Below, piece after piece: positions 1 to 10,428 of a DNA stretch of 64,000 bases (position 1 is its first letter; each line of letters opens with the position of its first letter). The stretch spans positions 186,001 to 250,000 of the forward strand of contig JAPDRN010000031.1 of NCBI GenBank assembly GCA_030247855.1, in the 5' to 3' direction. The notes beneath the pieces were generated by a model that was not told the origin of the DNA, searched no databases, and saw only the letters and a program-made list of their open reading frames with translations. The position numbers and the translations under genes were made by a program. The DNA comes from Knufia peltigerae. Lineage: Eukaryota; Ascomycota; Eurotiomycetes; Chaetothyriales; Trichomeriaceae.

Positions 1-650
1 TGGCGGGAGTCGGACCATTTGCTGTCCCGGCCGGCAAGGGCAAAGTGTTTGTCCGGGCCAACGACCTCAACCCGGACTGTCACGCAAGTCTTACCGATGC
101 TATCAAGCGCAACAAAGTCGATGATTTTGTCATGGCTTCATGCGCCGATGGCAGGGAATTCATTCGCCATGCAACGACGGAGCTAGCACAGGCACCGCGA
201 AAGGTCGTCTTGAAGCCCAAGATCAGGGTGTCACGTAAGGCCACTGTAGAGGAGAGGAAAGCGGCCGAGGAAGCCGCCACGAAATCCGCACAAACCCTCG
301 AAGAACCAAGGACATTCGATCACTATGTCATGAATTTGCCCGCTACAGCAATCGAGTTTCTGGATGCTTTCAAAGGTGTCTATCATAACCGTCAAACAGA
401 ATTCGCGCCATACACGAGTCGAAAACTCCCATTCATACACCTGTACTTGTTCCAAGCCAAGTATGCCACCGAAGAAGAGGAATGTCAGGAGATCTGCGAA
501 CGCATTTCCGAGAATATTGGGGCGGAAGTCAAGTTGACCGATCCTGAGTTGGAGATGAGCATCCGATACGTTCGACTCGTTGCGCCGAAGAAGAAGATGT
601 TTTGCGCCAGTTTTCGAATTCCTGCCGCTACGGCCTTTGCAGATCCTTGA
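1..650 (+). CDS. TRM5: Trm5 tRNA (guanine37-N1)-methyltransferase, C-terminal part
   Basis: The 5' part of the gene lies outside the window; the visible frame runs from base 3 to the stop at 648-650. Trm5 methylates N1 of guanosine 37 next to the anticodon, using S-adenosylmethionine, in the cytosol and usually also in mitochondria. The visible segment starts in the SAM-binding motif (AGVGPFAVPAGKGK), followed by NDLNPD, where the Asp side chain contacts the ribose in this family. It continues through HYVMNLPATAIEFLDAF, the NLPA catalytic-loop motif, and ends with the typical tail RLVAPKKKMFCASFRIP. No intron is seen in this part. Identification is by family motifs; I am confident. Confidence 0.93.
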   Translation, partial: AGVGPFAVPAGKGKVFVRANDLNPDCHASLTDAIKRNKVDDFVMASCADGREFIRHATTELAQAPRKVVLKPKIRVSRKATVEERKAAEEAATKSAQTLEEPRTFDHYVMNLPATAIEFLDAFKGVYHNRQTEFAPYTSRKLPFIHLYLFQAKYATEEEECQEICERISENIGAEVKLTDPELEMSIRYVRLVAPKKKMFCASFRIPAATAFADP

Positions 651-2020
651 CCTGACGAAGTTGAGGTAAAACAGACCTTTGTCCAGAGATGCTTGATTAT
701 GTTTTGAAGTTGAGCGTTCATGATCATACCTAAAAGAAGGCATTCGCATCGAGCTACCAGTCGAAGTAATCGCCAACAGTGTATGACAATCAAGCATTTG
801 TGGCCTAGTGGCTTTTCAACAGAATCCGCAACAGCCGCCACAAAGGGCACCCCTTCAAGTACTGATGGCACTATCTTGGGCAACCTGCAATGTCCAGTCC
901 GACCGGAGCCTCTGAGTAGGCATCGAAGCAGAGGTTGACACACTTGCAACATGTGATGGTGACATCTCCCGCCGTATAATTTGGGTCTTCACTAATTTGC
1001 CGACTCTGGTGCCTGCACTGCCACCACTTTTGTGGATGTGGGTAGTTGTTAATCCCGAATATCAGCGGTCTTGTCAACTTCTACACCGTTGTGGAGATCG
1101 CCGTCGTGCTTAGCGGATGATGATCAAGAGGCCGTCTGGGGTTTCTTTCCATTCGCCGTCTGTTCATCTCCTGATGGGACAATAGAGACAAAAGATGCCA
1201 TGACGCCTGGATGGGGCGGTCAGCAACGCCACTCCACCATTTCAGGGTCAGAGGCCGGACAGACCTGCAGAGAACGTTGGATTGACGAAGACCGAATATT
1301 GGGAGATGCGACGATGACTATAATCTATCATTTGGTATCCGATTTGTTGATTAACACTCATGCTTCAGATCGACCAGTCACGCTGTTTCCCCATTCCAAA
1401 TCTGCGTCAGCATTCTTGTCATCGGGTACGCCGATTATGTAGAGCTAGGGATGTTGAAAACGTTGCTCACCAGTTCAGCACAAAAGTTATATTCTCTTGT
1501 AACAGCCCTCGAACATGTCTTTGGATAAAATTGATCGAGCCATCTATCTCGCACCTCGCATAATCGTCTAATTGAGTATTAAGAATTTCTACATCTTCGA
1601 AAGATCTCTATATAAACAATCCTAGGGGCTATTCATTGCGCTTAAGCTAACATTATCTTGAAAATTTGGTGGCATCGTCGCTGGCGCTTTCTTCTTGGAG
1701 CAGTCGCTTAAAGTGTGAGTTTTTGCTAAAGTAAAAAGCGACGATGAGACCCCAGCCTGGAAAGCTCAGCAGTGTGGTGTGCATCACTTCGTGGTATACA
1801 CATAAGAAAAACCGGCTCTGGACAGCGGCTACTCTACCATTGTTCGGACCTTTAACGTCAAACAGGCGCTCTTTGAAGGGATACTTCTGAGTTCCTATCA
1901 TTGTCTATCTGCCTCGGCGTGCTCCCAGCTGGCTCGGTAGAGTGTCAAGCTATCGTTAAATTTATCTCCATCAATTCATCATCAAAGACTTCGCCTGCAG
2001 AAATGAACCCCAGTTCACAA
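651..2020. other. Intergenic region downstream of TRM5
   Basis: No convincing gene is seen over most of this 1.4 kb. Short open frames on both strands have no family signature. A TATA-like stretch (ctctatataaac) lies near 1606. The only frame with coding-like composition is the small minus-strand ORF at 1653-1901, listed separately. Confidence 0.5.
1653..1901 (-). CDS. Possible small membrane protein or exon (82 aa), unrecognised
   Basis: This minus-strand frame starts with ATG at 1901 and stops at 1653. It contains one hydrophobic stretch (LLSFPGWGLIVAFYF) followed by a basic, Ser/Asp-rich tail. Codon choice is moderately coding-like, with many C/G third positions. No family is recognised. 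It could be a small one-helix protein, the last exon of a decayed gene, or chance. It lies upstream of, and on the same strand as, the 3' end of the AroM-family gene. Confidence 0.22.
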   Translation of the reverse strand: MIGTQKYPFKERLFDVKGPNNGRVAAVQSRFFLCVYHEVMHTTLLSFPGWGLIVAFYFSKNSHFKRLLQEESASDDATKFSR

Positions 2021-2716
2021 TCACGCCGCAAACTTTCTCAAGCTGGACTGTATGAACTCGACACTCACCTCTTTTGCGTTGAACACTCTCGGGACCACCT
2101 CGCAGATGGCCCTTTTTTGCGCAAGAGAATATCCAAAGCAATCCATGATGACCGTGTCGACTTCTGACTGTATCAGTTGCTGCCCCATATTTCGACACTC
2201 TAGCAGTGACGACTGCGGCGATAGAGTGAATACGTATATCGGGATGGTGGAAGGAAGCCGCAGTCTCCAACGGTTGAGCAACAGCTCTTGCTGCTCGTCA
2301 ACGGGGACCAAGACCGCGGTCGTTTCAATCAGGCTTTGATGCTGTTGCACTTGATCGCGGAGAAGGTCTCCTGGCATGATGATAGGTAGCGTTGTCTCGC
2401 CCAAGTCGAATTCTCCCGTGCACGTTACCAGCAGTGCTGCACATCCTGTCTTGATGCCCTCTTGGATCCCCTTTCGCAATTCTGGCACCAAAGCCGAGCG
2501 GGAAATCAATATTCGTTGTCCGGTTCGGGTGCAGGAGCTTATTGGAAGTTCTCCCGGCAAGGGTTGGAATTGTGCGGCCAGTTCTTGATCGTTGTAGATA
2601 TCCAGCGGCGCGATGGTGACAAACTCCATCTCATCTTTGAGGGCAAGGAAATCCTGATCTGGCACATCTTGACTTTGGCCAATTTCCAGGAGGCCAATCT
2701 TGGTGCAGGCAGTCAT
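2021..2716 (-). CDS. AroM-family protein, possible racemase-like enzyme
   Basis: This is a 231-aa single-exon protein of about the same length as bacterial AroM (about 225 aa). It opens with the family pattern KIGLLEIGQSQ and has the two characteristic strand-end motifs LLVTCTGEF (around residue 98) and VIMDCFGYS (around residue 193). AroM proteins have no established function. The paired Cys positions, one per half, resemble the two catalytic Cys of Asp/Glu/hydantoin racemases; that functional reading is inference. It is divergent from the NCS1 permease gene across a 509-bp promoter rich in GATA sites, and it borders a hydantoinase/carbamoylase cluster. AroM is chiefly a bacterial family, so horizontal acquisition is possible. 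Confidence 0.82.
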   Translation of the reverse strand: MTACTKIGLLEIGQSQDVPDQDFLALKDEMEFVTIAPLDIYNDQELAAQFQPLPGELPISSCTRTGQRILISRSALVPELRKGIQEGIKTGCAALLVTCTGEFDLGETTLPIIMPGDLLRDQVQQHQSLIETTAVLVPVDEQQELLLNRWRLRLPSTIPIYVFTLSPQSSLLECRNMGQQLIQSEVDTVIMDCFGYSLAQKRAICEVVPRVFNAKEVSVEFIQSSLRKFAA

Positions 2717-2834
2717 GCTGTACGGAGTCGTTCTTTGCTCACACTTTCAGAAGATCGAAGATGTGTTGCGTAATCACGGGATCGTTGGTTTGGTGGAAGC
2801 GTCAGTGTTAAAGCTCAAGAGCATTAAGCCTCAT

Positions 2835-3199
2835 CTATCAGTTGACCTCATTGTGAGTTGAGATGGACGTTTGATCCCCTGTGGAGCGGGCGTATAGCTT
2901 CTGTAATCGACTGACCATATACCGCGGGCGGTGATTAACCAGCGATAGATAGAGCGTAAACAGCGTTCCAGGTCTGCCCGCGGCCAACGTCTCAACCCGC
3001 CTCCCTTATCAAGACAGCCCGCCTCAGCCACTCACACCACCAGGATAGGTGGATCCACAGATACACTGCCGTTGCGCCCTAATCATCGTGAACTCTGCCC
3101 AGAGAGACTTGGAGAGTTCTCAAGGTCTACAGCTATTATATCTTTGACGTCCTGGCCGACTCAAGAGACGATGCAATTAGATAGCCCACCGCCCGATAA
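2835..3199. promoter_or_regulatory. GATA-site group in the AroM/permease divergent promoter
   Basis: Five HGATAR cores are visible on either strand in the 509-bp region between the two start codons (2717-3225): 2835-2840 and 3006-3011 (reverse), and 2943-2948, 2947-2952 and 3194-3199 (forward). Chance expectation by base composition is about 1.5. In ascomycetes such sites bind AreA/Nit2 GATA activators of nitrogen-catabolic genes, so nitrogen-repression control is inferred. Confidence 0.5.
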
Positions 3200-3225
3200 G
3201 ACACCAAAGGCAGATTCCTTCCATC

Positions 3226-4941
3226 ATGACCCTTAATAAACGTACTCAGACCTACTGCAAGAACTGGGCCGCGCAGGTCAAGGAGGACCTGCAGGTCGAG
3301 AAAGGCAGAGGGGATGGAGAGGACACCAGAGTCTGGTCCAACCAAGATCTTGATCCCACCCCTCCCCACAAACGAACCTGGCGCTGGTGGAACTACCTGC
3401 TGTATTTTGTCGGCACCGGCTTCAACAACTGGCAAGGTGGTTCCGCCGTCATCGGGGTCGGTCTGGGCTGGCAAGCTGCCATCGCCATTGCCTATATCAC
3501 TCAGAGCATCTCGGGTCTGGTCCAGGCTCTCAACTCCAAGGCAGCTGCTCGCTACCACTTGGGCTTCCCTGCGATTGCGCGCTCCGTCTACGGCATGTGG
3601 GGAAGCTCCTACCAGGTCGCCGTTCGAGCAATCCTGGCCGCTGTATGGTACGCCACCAAGACTTATGAGGGCGCCAGCTACTTGAGCATCATGATGAGGT
3701 GTGTCTTCGGCCATGCATACATGGACATCCCCAACCACGTTCCAGCGAGCATCGGCTACACCACCAAGGACTTCCTCTGCTACTTCTTGGTCTGGATGAT
3801 CTATACGCCTTTCTTGTTTCGCCGACCGTACCAACTCCGCAACTTCTTCACAGGCGCCTGCCTCGCAAGTTTCCCTGCGGTCTTCGGATTGTTCATTTAC
3901 TGCATCACCAAATCGGGGGGCAAGCTCGGGCTGGGCGAGAACGCGGGTTCGGTGAAAATGGACACAAGTACCACCGCGTGGCTGGTCATTTATGCCATGG
4001 CGAGCTCGATCAGCAACGGTGCCGCATATATCGAGTCCGTTCCAGACGTGGCTCGATGGGCTGCCAAACCGACCTCGGTCATCCCGGCAACCTTGTTCTG
4101 CAACTTCCTCTATAATCCGTTGGCCGCCGTGCTCGGCATCTTGGGCACTTCGGCCTTGCAGAGCGCCACGGGACGAACCATCTGGAAACCATGGGATGTG
4201 ATGACGTTCATTCTCGAGGAGAACTGGACCTCCGGCGTTCGCTTCGGCGTCTTCCTGCTCGCCTGCTGTTGGTTCTACCTCGTCTTTGCCCAGAACATCT
4301 CGTCGAACATGATCCCTTTTGGTGCCGACATCTCAATGCTCTGGCCCAAACATCTGACCATGACTCGAGGTTATATCATTGTCCATCTCCTGGCGTGGTG
4401 CATCTGCCCTTGGAAAATCTATGTCTCGGCAGAAACCTTCTTCAACTTCATGGGGGCTTACGGTATCTTCATGGGTCCAGCGGTGTCGATCATGCTGGTC
4501 GAGTACTACCTCATCAGCCGAGGCAATATCTTTGTCTCGTCCATCTACATCGGGAACTCGAAGAATCCCAACTACTGGTACACTGGCGGATGGAACGTCC
4601 AGGCCTACCTTGCCTACGTATTTTCGGTCGGTCTCTGCTTTGTCGGCTTTGTGAACAAAGTGGGGGCCACCGTCCCTTCTGCGGCTGAGAAAATAGGCTA
4701 CCTAGCCTGGTTTCTCTCCTTCAGCTCGGGAGGTATTGTCTACTACCTCGTCAATCTCGTCTACCCGCACCAGAACATCAAAAACGTCAAGGGACGCAAG
4801 TGGGAGGAAAATGCTCGTACTGACGACGCCGATATAACTGGAGTTGAGGTCGTGCACACGGAGACTGCGGACGTGGAAAGAGAGGCATATGCGAAGGTGG
4901 CTGACAACAAGTCCGTTGTCGCTTCCTCCACCACAGACTAG
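3226..4941 (+). CDS. NCS1-family permease (uracil/allantoin/hydantoin-type, Fur group)
   Basis: This 571-aa, intronless membrane protein has about 12 hydrophobic segments between residues 50 and 525, flanked by a charged N-terminus and an acidic C-tail. Nucleobase-cation-symport-1 transporters carry uracil, allantoin, uric acid or hydantoins with H+ or Na+ across the plasma membrane. Family marks are the N-terminal WSNQDLDPTPPHKRTW block, GVGLGWQAA, SVPDVARWA and NISSNMIPFGADISMLWP. Length is normal for fungal Fur permeases. Its position beside AroM, amidase, carbamoylase, allantoicase and hydantoinase genes suggests it imports the ureide or hydantoin that the cluster degrades. The exact substrate cannot be read from sequence. 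Confidence 0.92.
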   Translation: MTLNKRTQTYCKNWAAQVKEDLQVEKGRGDGEDTRVWSNQDLDPTPPHKRTWRWWNYLLYFVGTGFNNWQGGSAVIGVGLGWQAAIAIAYITQSISGLVQALNSKAAARYHLGFPAIARSVYGMWGSSYQVAVRAILAAVWYATKTYEGASYLSIMMRCVFGHAYMDIPNHVPASIGYTTKDFLCYFLVWMIYTPFLFRRPYQLRNFFTGACLASFPAVFGLFIYCITKSGGKLGLGENAGSVKMDTSTTAWLVIYAMASSISNGAAYIESVPDVARWAAKPTSVIPATLFCNFLYNPLAAVLGILGTSALQSATGRTIWKPWDVMTFILEENWTSGVRFGVFLLACCWFYLVFAQNISSNMIPFGADISMLWPKHLTMTRGYIIVHLLAWCICPWKIYVSAETFFNFMGAYGIFMGPAVSIMLVEYYLISRGNIFVSSIYIGNSKNPNYWYTGGWNVQAYLAYVFSVGLCFVGFVNKVGATVPSAAEKIGYLAWFLSFSSGGIVYYLVNLVYPHQNIKNVKGRKWEENARTDDADITGVEVVHTETADVEREAYAKVADNKSVVASSTTD

Positions 4942-5271
4942 TAAGATATATACACAGTGGGTTTTGGTCTGTTTCGATGTCATGTGAGAGGCGATAGTTG
5001 GACTTCAAGTGGCAGCAAATGACGAGACTGGTTGCAAGGACAGTAGATAGTGCATGACGTTGTCTCTCCTCATTCTCTTAGGTTTCAAATGTTACAATCC
5101 CTTGATTGCCTCCTGACATGACACTCCAATTTGGCTAGAATACCACAATCATGAGACACTCGTAATAGTAATGCATTTGCTACTTTGTCGGCTGCCACTA
5201 CCGAGACCAACGAATGCACCTAGGCAAGGTGTACGCAGATCTTGCCTCACGGTGCCTCTTGTGGGATGACT
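4942..5271. other. Convergent 3' intergenic region
   Basis: This region lies between the permease stop and the amidase stop, which face each other. No gene, repeat or RNA is seen. It presumably holds both 3' UTRs. Confidence 0.6.
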
Positions 5272-7070
5272 CTACTCAGAATGGATTATATCGTCAATGT
5301 GTTTCGATATGAGTAGGCACAATTCTTCCTGCCATGGTAGACCTACTATCTGCAGCGAAAGAGGACTGTTGGCGAATATATGAGGCCCTTTGTCTGCGTG
5401 ACGGTTAACAAAAAACTGTGAGAGGCAACTAGCGGGCCAGCGACACCTACACAAGCTCTTCAGTTCCCCGTCGCCAAAGTCATAAGGGAAATCCGGAATC
5501 CTATCGTAGGGTGTCTCGGCGTACCAAGCCTCACTGGCCACGTCTTTCACGAGATCGACTTCGCCGGCTGGCACGATACAGCACGGATAGTCGAGTAAGT
5601 TGTAAATGGCGGAGAGGGCAGTGGTTCTGTCTCACGATGTCAGCACGAAATTCGACATGTCACAGTGGTCGCAGACTGACATGTAGTGGCCGTGGGGAGG
5701 TGCTGGGTGAGGCGACGGGGCCGTGATTATGGCGTCCAGATCTAGTCGCTTCCACCTTTCCAGGTAATCTAGACGTAGTTGCTTCCTGGCTCGATGGTTT
5801 CTCCAGATCTCGATCGGCGTCAACGGCCTCTCCGACCAACCGGTGGCAAGTCGTGGTACGGGAGGCTCGCCAGACATATCCAGAGCTTCTTTGACCCCGA
5901 CGCCACCCTCTTGTGTGTACATTGTAAAGATGATCCTGGAGCCACGTACGTGAAGGTCTGACCAGTCCAGAACCATCACCTCATGGCCTGCTCCCGCGAG
6001 CTTTTCTTGAGTTTCTCTCAAAACTCGGAGCACGGGTGGAGTCAGGTGTGTGATTCCGTCGTCAAACAGAAGACCAAGTCTCAATTTGCTCCGGGCACGT
6101 ACGCTCGAGTTCCAAGGCATGGGCACGCAGTCGGCGTCATTCTCCCACGGGCACGCGCCAAGAGTCGAGCTCGCAAAAAGAACGAGAGTCTCAATATCGT
6201 TGGCGATTACTCCAGTGCAACCCAGGTTGCTGTCCGAATAGCCCACTCCGCGGGATCCCAGGCCGGGAATGCGGGTGGCAGAGGGTTTGAACCCATACAC
6301 TCCGTTCCACGCTGCGGGGAGCCGAACCGAGCCGCCTCCGTCAGTACAGACGCCCAAAGGAGAGCCGAACAGAGCGACCAAGGCACCTTCACCTCCGGAG
6401 GACCCACCAGCGCTCAGTCGACGATTGCAGGGGTTGGTAACGAGCCCAAACACGTTGTTGGTCGATTCGACGAGGAGCGTTGCTTGGGCGAGATTGGTCT
6501 TGACAAACGGGATGGCTCCTGCTTGTCGGAGGCATCTGATAACGAGCGCGTCATCTCTCGCAATAAGACCGATCCTGGAAACCAGACCAGAAGTCGTTTC
6601 ATGTCCGGCCACGTCCAGACAGTCCTCTTCAACGTCAATTCAGTCCAGATCGAAACAACAAAACCCCCCGAAGAACTCACCTTCACCGAGATAGGGAGGC
6701 CGTGCAGAGGGCCGGTGACTTGGCCTGTATCTGCGAAATACCTGTCGTGCTCTCGGGCTGTTTCCAAAGCCTCTTCCATGAGAAAATTCGTAACGCAGTT
6801 GACCAGCTGGTGAGCAATCGCCGCTCGCTTGCAAAAGGCGAGCATGACCCTTTCGCAGCTCCATTGTGATTTTCTGATCTTCGCCAGTATGTCGCAGTTG
6901 GAGGATCGAGTAATTTCAATGTCCAAGGAGTCGAGAATGCCACTCTTCTCGGCGATGATCCTAACGTCAACTAGAGCCTCAGACTGTAGTGGGAGAGGTA
7001 GCTGCCACTCATCTGGAATCTGGGCCGCCAACTGCTGGCGTCTCCTACACGCCTTCGTCTCCCACGCCAT
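5272..7070 (-). CDS. Amidase-signature (AS) family amidase, four exons
   Basis: The proposed CDS is complement(5272..5365, 5447..5626, 5681..6624, 6682..7070 plus base 6681), that is introns at 5366-5446, 5627-5680 and 6625-6680, giving 535 aa. AS enzymes hydrolyse amide or ester C-N bonds with a Ser-cisSer-Lys triad. The Lys is in GLPISVK at the end of exon 1, and the serines are in SAGGSSGGEGAL. The unspliced frame has an in-frame TGA at 5632-5634, but it sits inside a 54-nt candidate intron with a CTGAC branch site and a GTCAGT donor; splicing joins PHGHY to TTALSAIYNLLDYP, the normal family order. The 81-nt third intron is less certain; without it the protein is 562 aa and still in frame. 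It is divergent from the Zn2Cys6 gene at 7373. Its substrate is unknown; an amide released in ureide breakdown is plausible. Confidence 0.85.
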
Positions 7071-7372
7071 TCCTCAGAGACTGGACGACATCGGTGCATT
7101 AGAGCTCCAGGCTGGTCAAAATTGCTTGTGCTCTGCTCAACCGACTCAATATAAAGCACATGTTACGAGTTATCAGATATCCTCGACCCAACTCTCGCGA
7201 AACACCCACCGACCCCCGAACCCGTGGACGGCCGTCAATTCCTTGCCAAGGCGCTAACATCCCGCCTACGCTGGGCACTGATTGCGAAGCTCGAGAATCT
7301 TCAAGAAGCGAGTTTGACCCGCGGTCAACTTTGCACTCCTAAAATCTGATCTGAGGCCCCGCCTTTCGTCAA
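7071..7372. promoter_or_regulatory. Divergent promoter of amidase and Zn2Cys6 regulator
   Basis: This 302-bp gap between two start codons holds a TATA-like AATATAAAG near 7148 and one reverse HGATAR site at 7170-7175. Nothing else is seen. Confidence 0.45.
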
Positions 7373-9410
7373 ATGGCCAGCCACGTAGGCTCTCCTGCAA
7401 GGAGTATATCTCTTGAGAGGCAGTCACCTCCAGACGAAACGAACGGGAGAGATGCGGAAAAATCACGACCGTACAGGTCCAAGAAGAAGCCGCCGTAAAG
7501 CCACCTATTGCCGGGTCTGCACGCAGGAACAAGCACTAATGGATCCAGATGCGATGCGTGCCGCCGTCGGCGTATCGCTTGCCAGCGTGAGGATGAGAGC
7601 TCGCCATGTGCCTTGTGCAAACACCGCGGGCTGGATTGCACTTTCTTATCCAAACCTCAACGGCGCTCACGTCCACGGCCGACAGAAGGCCAACATCAAA
7701 TAAGGAGTTCAAGTCCAGGTGACGATCTCCTTCCTCCTGGCCAGCCTTTCCGGTCGCAGTCGACTTCCGGTTCACGGCTTCCACTGGAACCTGCAGTCAA
7801 GAGCACAACGTCAATTCCAGGATGGACATGCCTCTGGTCCGGTCTTAGCGGCGACCAGAACCCGCACCTCTTACGACATCTGGCCTTTGACGACTTGGAC
7901 ATGTTTGGGGATCATCGGTGGATGGTCTGGAGGGTTGACCCTCGCCTGAGGGGCGCAGCCTACCTGACGGTGAGAGCCGCAAGAGCGACACCCATGTTCT
8001 AGCCGTGTCTGACATTGAATCACGTTCCAGCTGTACCCTAATCAACTTCTTGATTGCAGTGCGGATATGTACGACTACAACGACATTGACCGGGTCTTCA
8101 GCCCCTACCAGGATGAGTTGATCGATGTGTACTATGCATGCGTCCACCCGTCTTATCCCATCCTGGAGAGACAGGATGTGTTTCGCGCCCGGCGCAATCA
8201 GAAACAGATACCATGTTCGCTACTCGCCGTCGTCTACAGCCTTGCCTGCCAGTTTTGGGACAAGTCTCCTGCCTTGCGCCATCTCAGCTGCCCCAATGCC
8301 ACAAGGCTCCGACCCTATATCTATTCGCTTCTGACCGTCGAGATCCGAGCCCCCAACCTGAATGTCCTCCAGGCGATGTTATTGTACTTGCAGCTTCCAC
8401 CTCTCATTATTCGGGAATCCAACCATCCAGGTCATTGGGCAATGACTACGCTCACTGTTGCCATCGCACAGGACATTGGACTTCATGTTGACCCTGACAC
8501 ATGGAAGATTTCGCTACAGGAAAGAAAGCTACGCCGAGTTTTGTGGTGGGCCGTCTATGTCCACGACAAATGGATCTCTCACTGGTTGGGACGGCCATCG
8601 CATATCAAAAAGGGAGACTGGACTGTCGAGTCCCTGACGCTGAGGGATTTCGCCAACGCGGATGACATGCTTTCCGTAGATGAAGTTGTTCAGGGAAAGA
8701 CCTTCATGGCCTTGTGCGAACTGTCAGAGATCCTCTCCGAGGTGCTGGACAGCTTCTACAGCATCCCCTCCAATGTTGAGGAGATGAACATTGACCAGAG
8801 CGCCTCGTTGGTCCAGAAATTCGTGCATCGGCTCCAGAGTTGGCGGGAGACGAACGGCTATCTGCGGCTGCCGGAAGTCAGGGCGGCAAGCGCGTACACG
8901 ACCGCGTTCGCTGGCTACACTGTGGAAACCCTCGTGCGCAGAGCCCAAGCTGCAACGTTGCCAGGGGAAGTTGGTCTTGACGACAGCGGCCATCTAATGA
9001 CAAGTATGATGAAACGAGTCTTTGAGATGATGCGCGACATACTGGAGAACCACCCGCTGCAGAGCCGGATGTGGTTGAGCTACAACAGGGGCAACCTAAT
9101 GACGATGGGATCTCACCTCATCACCATGGTCTTGAGGAGCACAAACGATGAAGAGCTTGAGGCGCGTCGCGGCACTCTCTTGGAGTTCCGTGGCTACCTG
9201 GGCAAACTTGCCGAGGACAAGCGAGATTTCGAGTTTGCTCGGCTGCCGCTCCGGCGCCTGAATTTGATCATATCGGAGCTTTTTGGAAGGGAGGATGAGC
9301 TGGTGGAAAACATAGACCCCGGAGAAGCCGACGATCTGTCAGGGGCTAAGAGTACTTCTGCGATATGCAGAGCCGCGTTCAATGTCGTTGTAGCCCCCAC
9401 GCCGCCTTGA
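7373..9410 (+). CDS. Zn2Cys6 transcription factor with fungal middle homology domain, Dal81/TamA-like
   Basis: The CDS is join(7373..7494, 7549..7969, 8031..9410), 640 aa. The first intron (54 nt, CTAAT branch) splits the zinc cluster; splicing yields KKKPPCDACRRRRIAC then CALCKHRGLDC, a complete six-Cys binuclear cluster at about residues 40-70. The second intron (61 nt, CTGAC branch) restores AAYLTLYPNQLLDCSADMYDYND. The central region has the fungal-specific domain, including GHWAMTTLTVAIAQDIGLHVDP, RRVLWWAVYVHDKW and LGRPSHI. This last block resembles Dal81/TamA, co-activators of allantoin and GABA catabolism; that assignment is from memory of the family and needs a search. It sits in the middle of the cluster, so it is the likely pathway regulator. 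Confidence 0.9.
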
Positions 9411-10428
9411 CGAATGCCCTTTTTGAAAAATTAGTACGAGGCACCCCGACCTCAGTATCTCGGCACCCTTTGGTTTTCTGCCGTAGATGCAATATTCAGA
9501 GCCAAAGGAGCTGGGAGGCTCGAGATGGCTAGTAGGCTGCGACACCTGATTTTTTCATTGTACGATGTTGACTATATAGGGGAAAAAGAAGAGGATCAGG
9601 ATGTTCTCAGCAGTCTAGGTGAGCGTTGGATTACGGCCGTGTCTAGACCTCGCAATTGCAACTCCTGTGTTGCAAGGACACCGCTGGCGACAGTGTCGTG
9701 GCCACCTCCTTCTCATGTGGTCTAGAACGCGATTGTATAGACATTTAACATAGAGCCGGTCACCAATCAATCAATCCATCCACCGTTTTTACACGATTGC
9801 CGACCGTTGAGGCACTCGGCTCCTGCCCGTGGGCGAAGTCATGTGGGACCGGTCATGCGGCAGTGGAAGCCATTCGTTGAAGACTCCAGGTACGTAAAAC
9901 GATTGATCAACTGTCCGGCCTAGACAATCACCACGGCCAAAACGGCGGCCGCGGGGCGAGATCTTGTTGTCACGCACGAGCGACCCTGCATGCGAGTATT
10001 TCTGCCATACAATGCATGGTAATCTCGGGACGTGTCTGGACCAATAGATCCCCCGTTCATCACCCTTGCAGAAGATCGACTGCACCGGCACTGTATCTGT
10101 AGCGAATCACTTGCATACATACCATACGAATGAACCGTGGTCCTTGGCTCCAATGGAAGGCCATCGAGGGCACTGTCGCATGGGGAACAGTGACCTGTCC
10201 CTTCCCCCCGTAGGCATTTTTTGTAAGCGCGTGGACGTGATTGATCAACTCGGTGGATTTTGGTCGAGTAATCGAAATCACTGGCACTTCTAGAGCTGGC
10301 GAAACTGCTCACCTGGCCAGGTTGTACGAACGAAACTACGAGAATAAAAAGCAGCCCTGCGTGAGCACCATTGTTCTCGCCCAAGAAACCGGATCTCCAT
10401 CTGCGATTTTTCGGGCTGCCTCGCTGTC
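9411..10428. other. Intergenic region upstream of the carbamoylase gene
   Basis: There is no supported gene in this 1.0 kb. Open frames here are short and unrelated to known families. A TATA-like ACTATATAGG lies at 9571-9580. Confidence 0.55.

Noticed and set aside
5272..7070. Amidase as a pseudogene because of an in-frame TGA at 5632
   Set aside because: The stop lies within a well-formed 54-nt intron; removal keeps frame and restores conserved residues.
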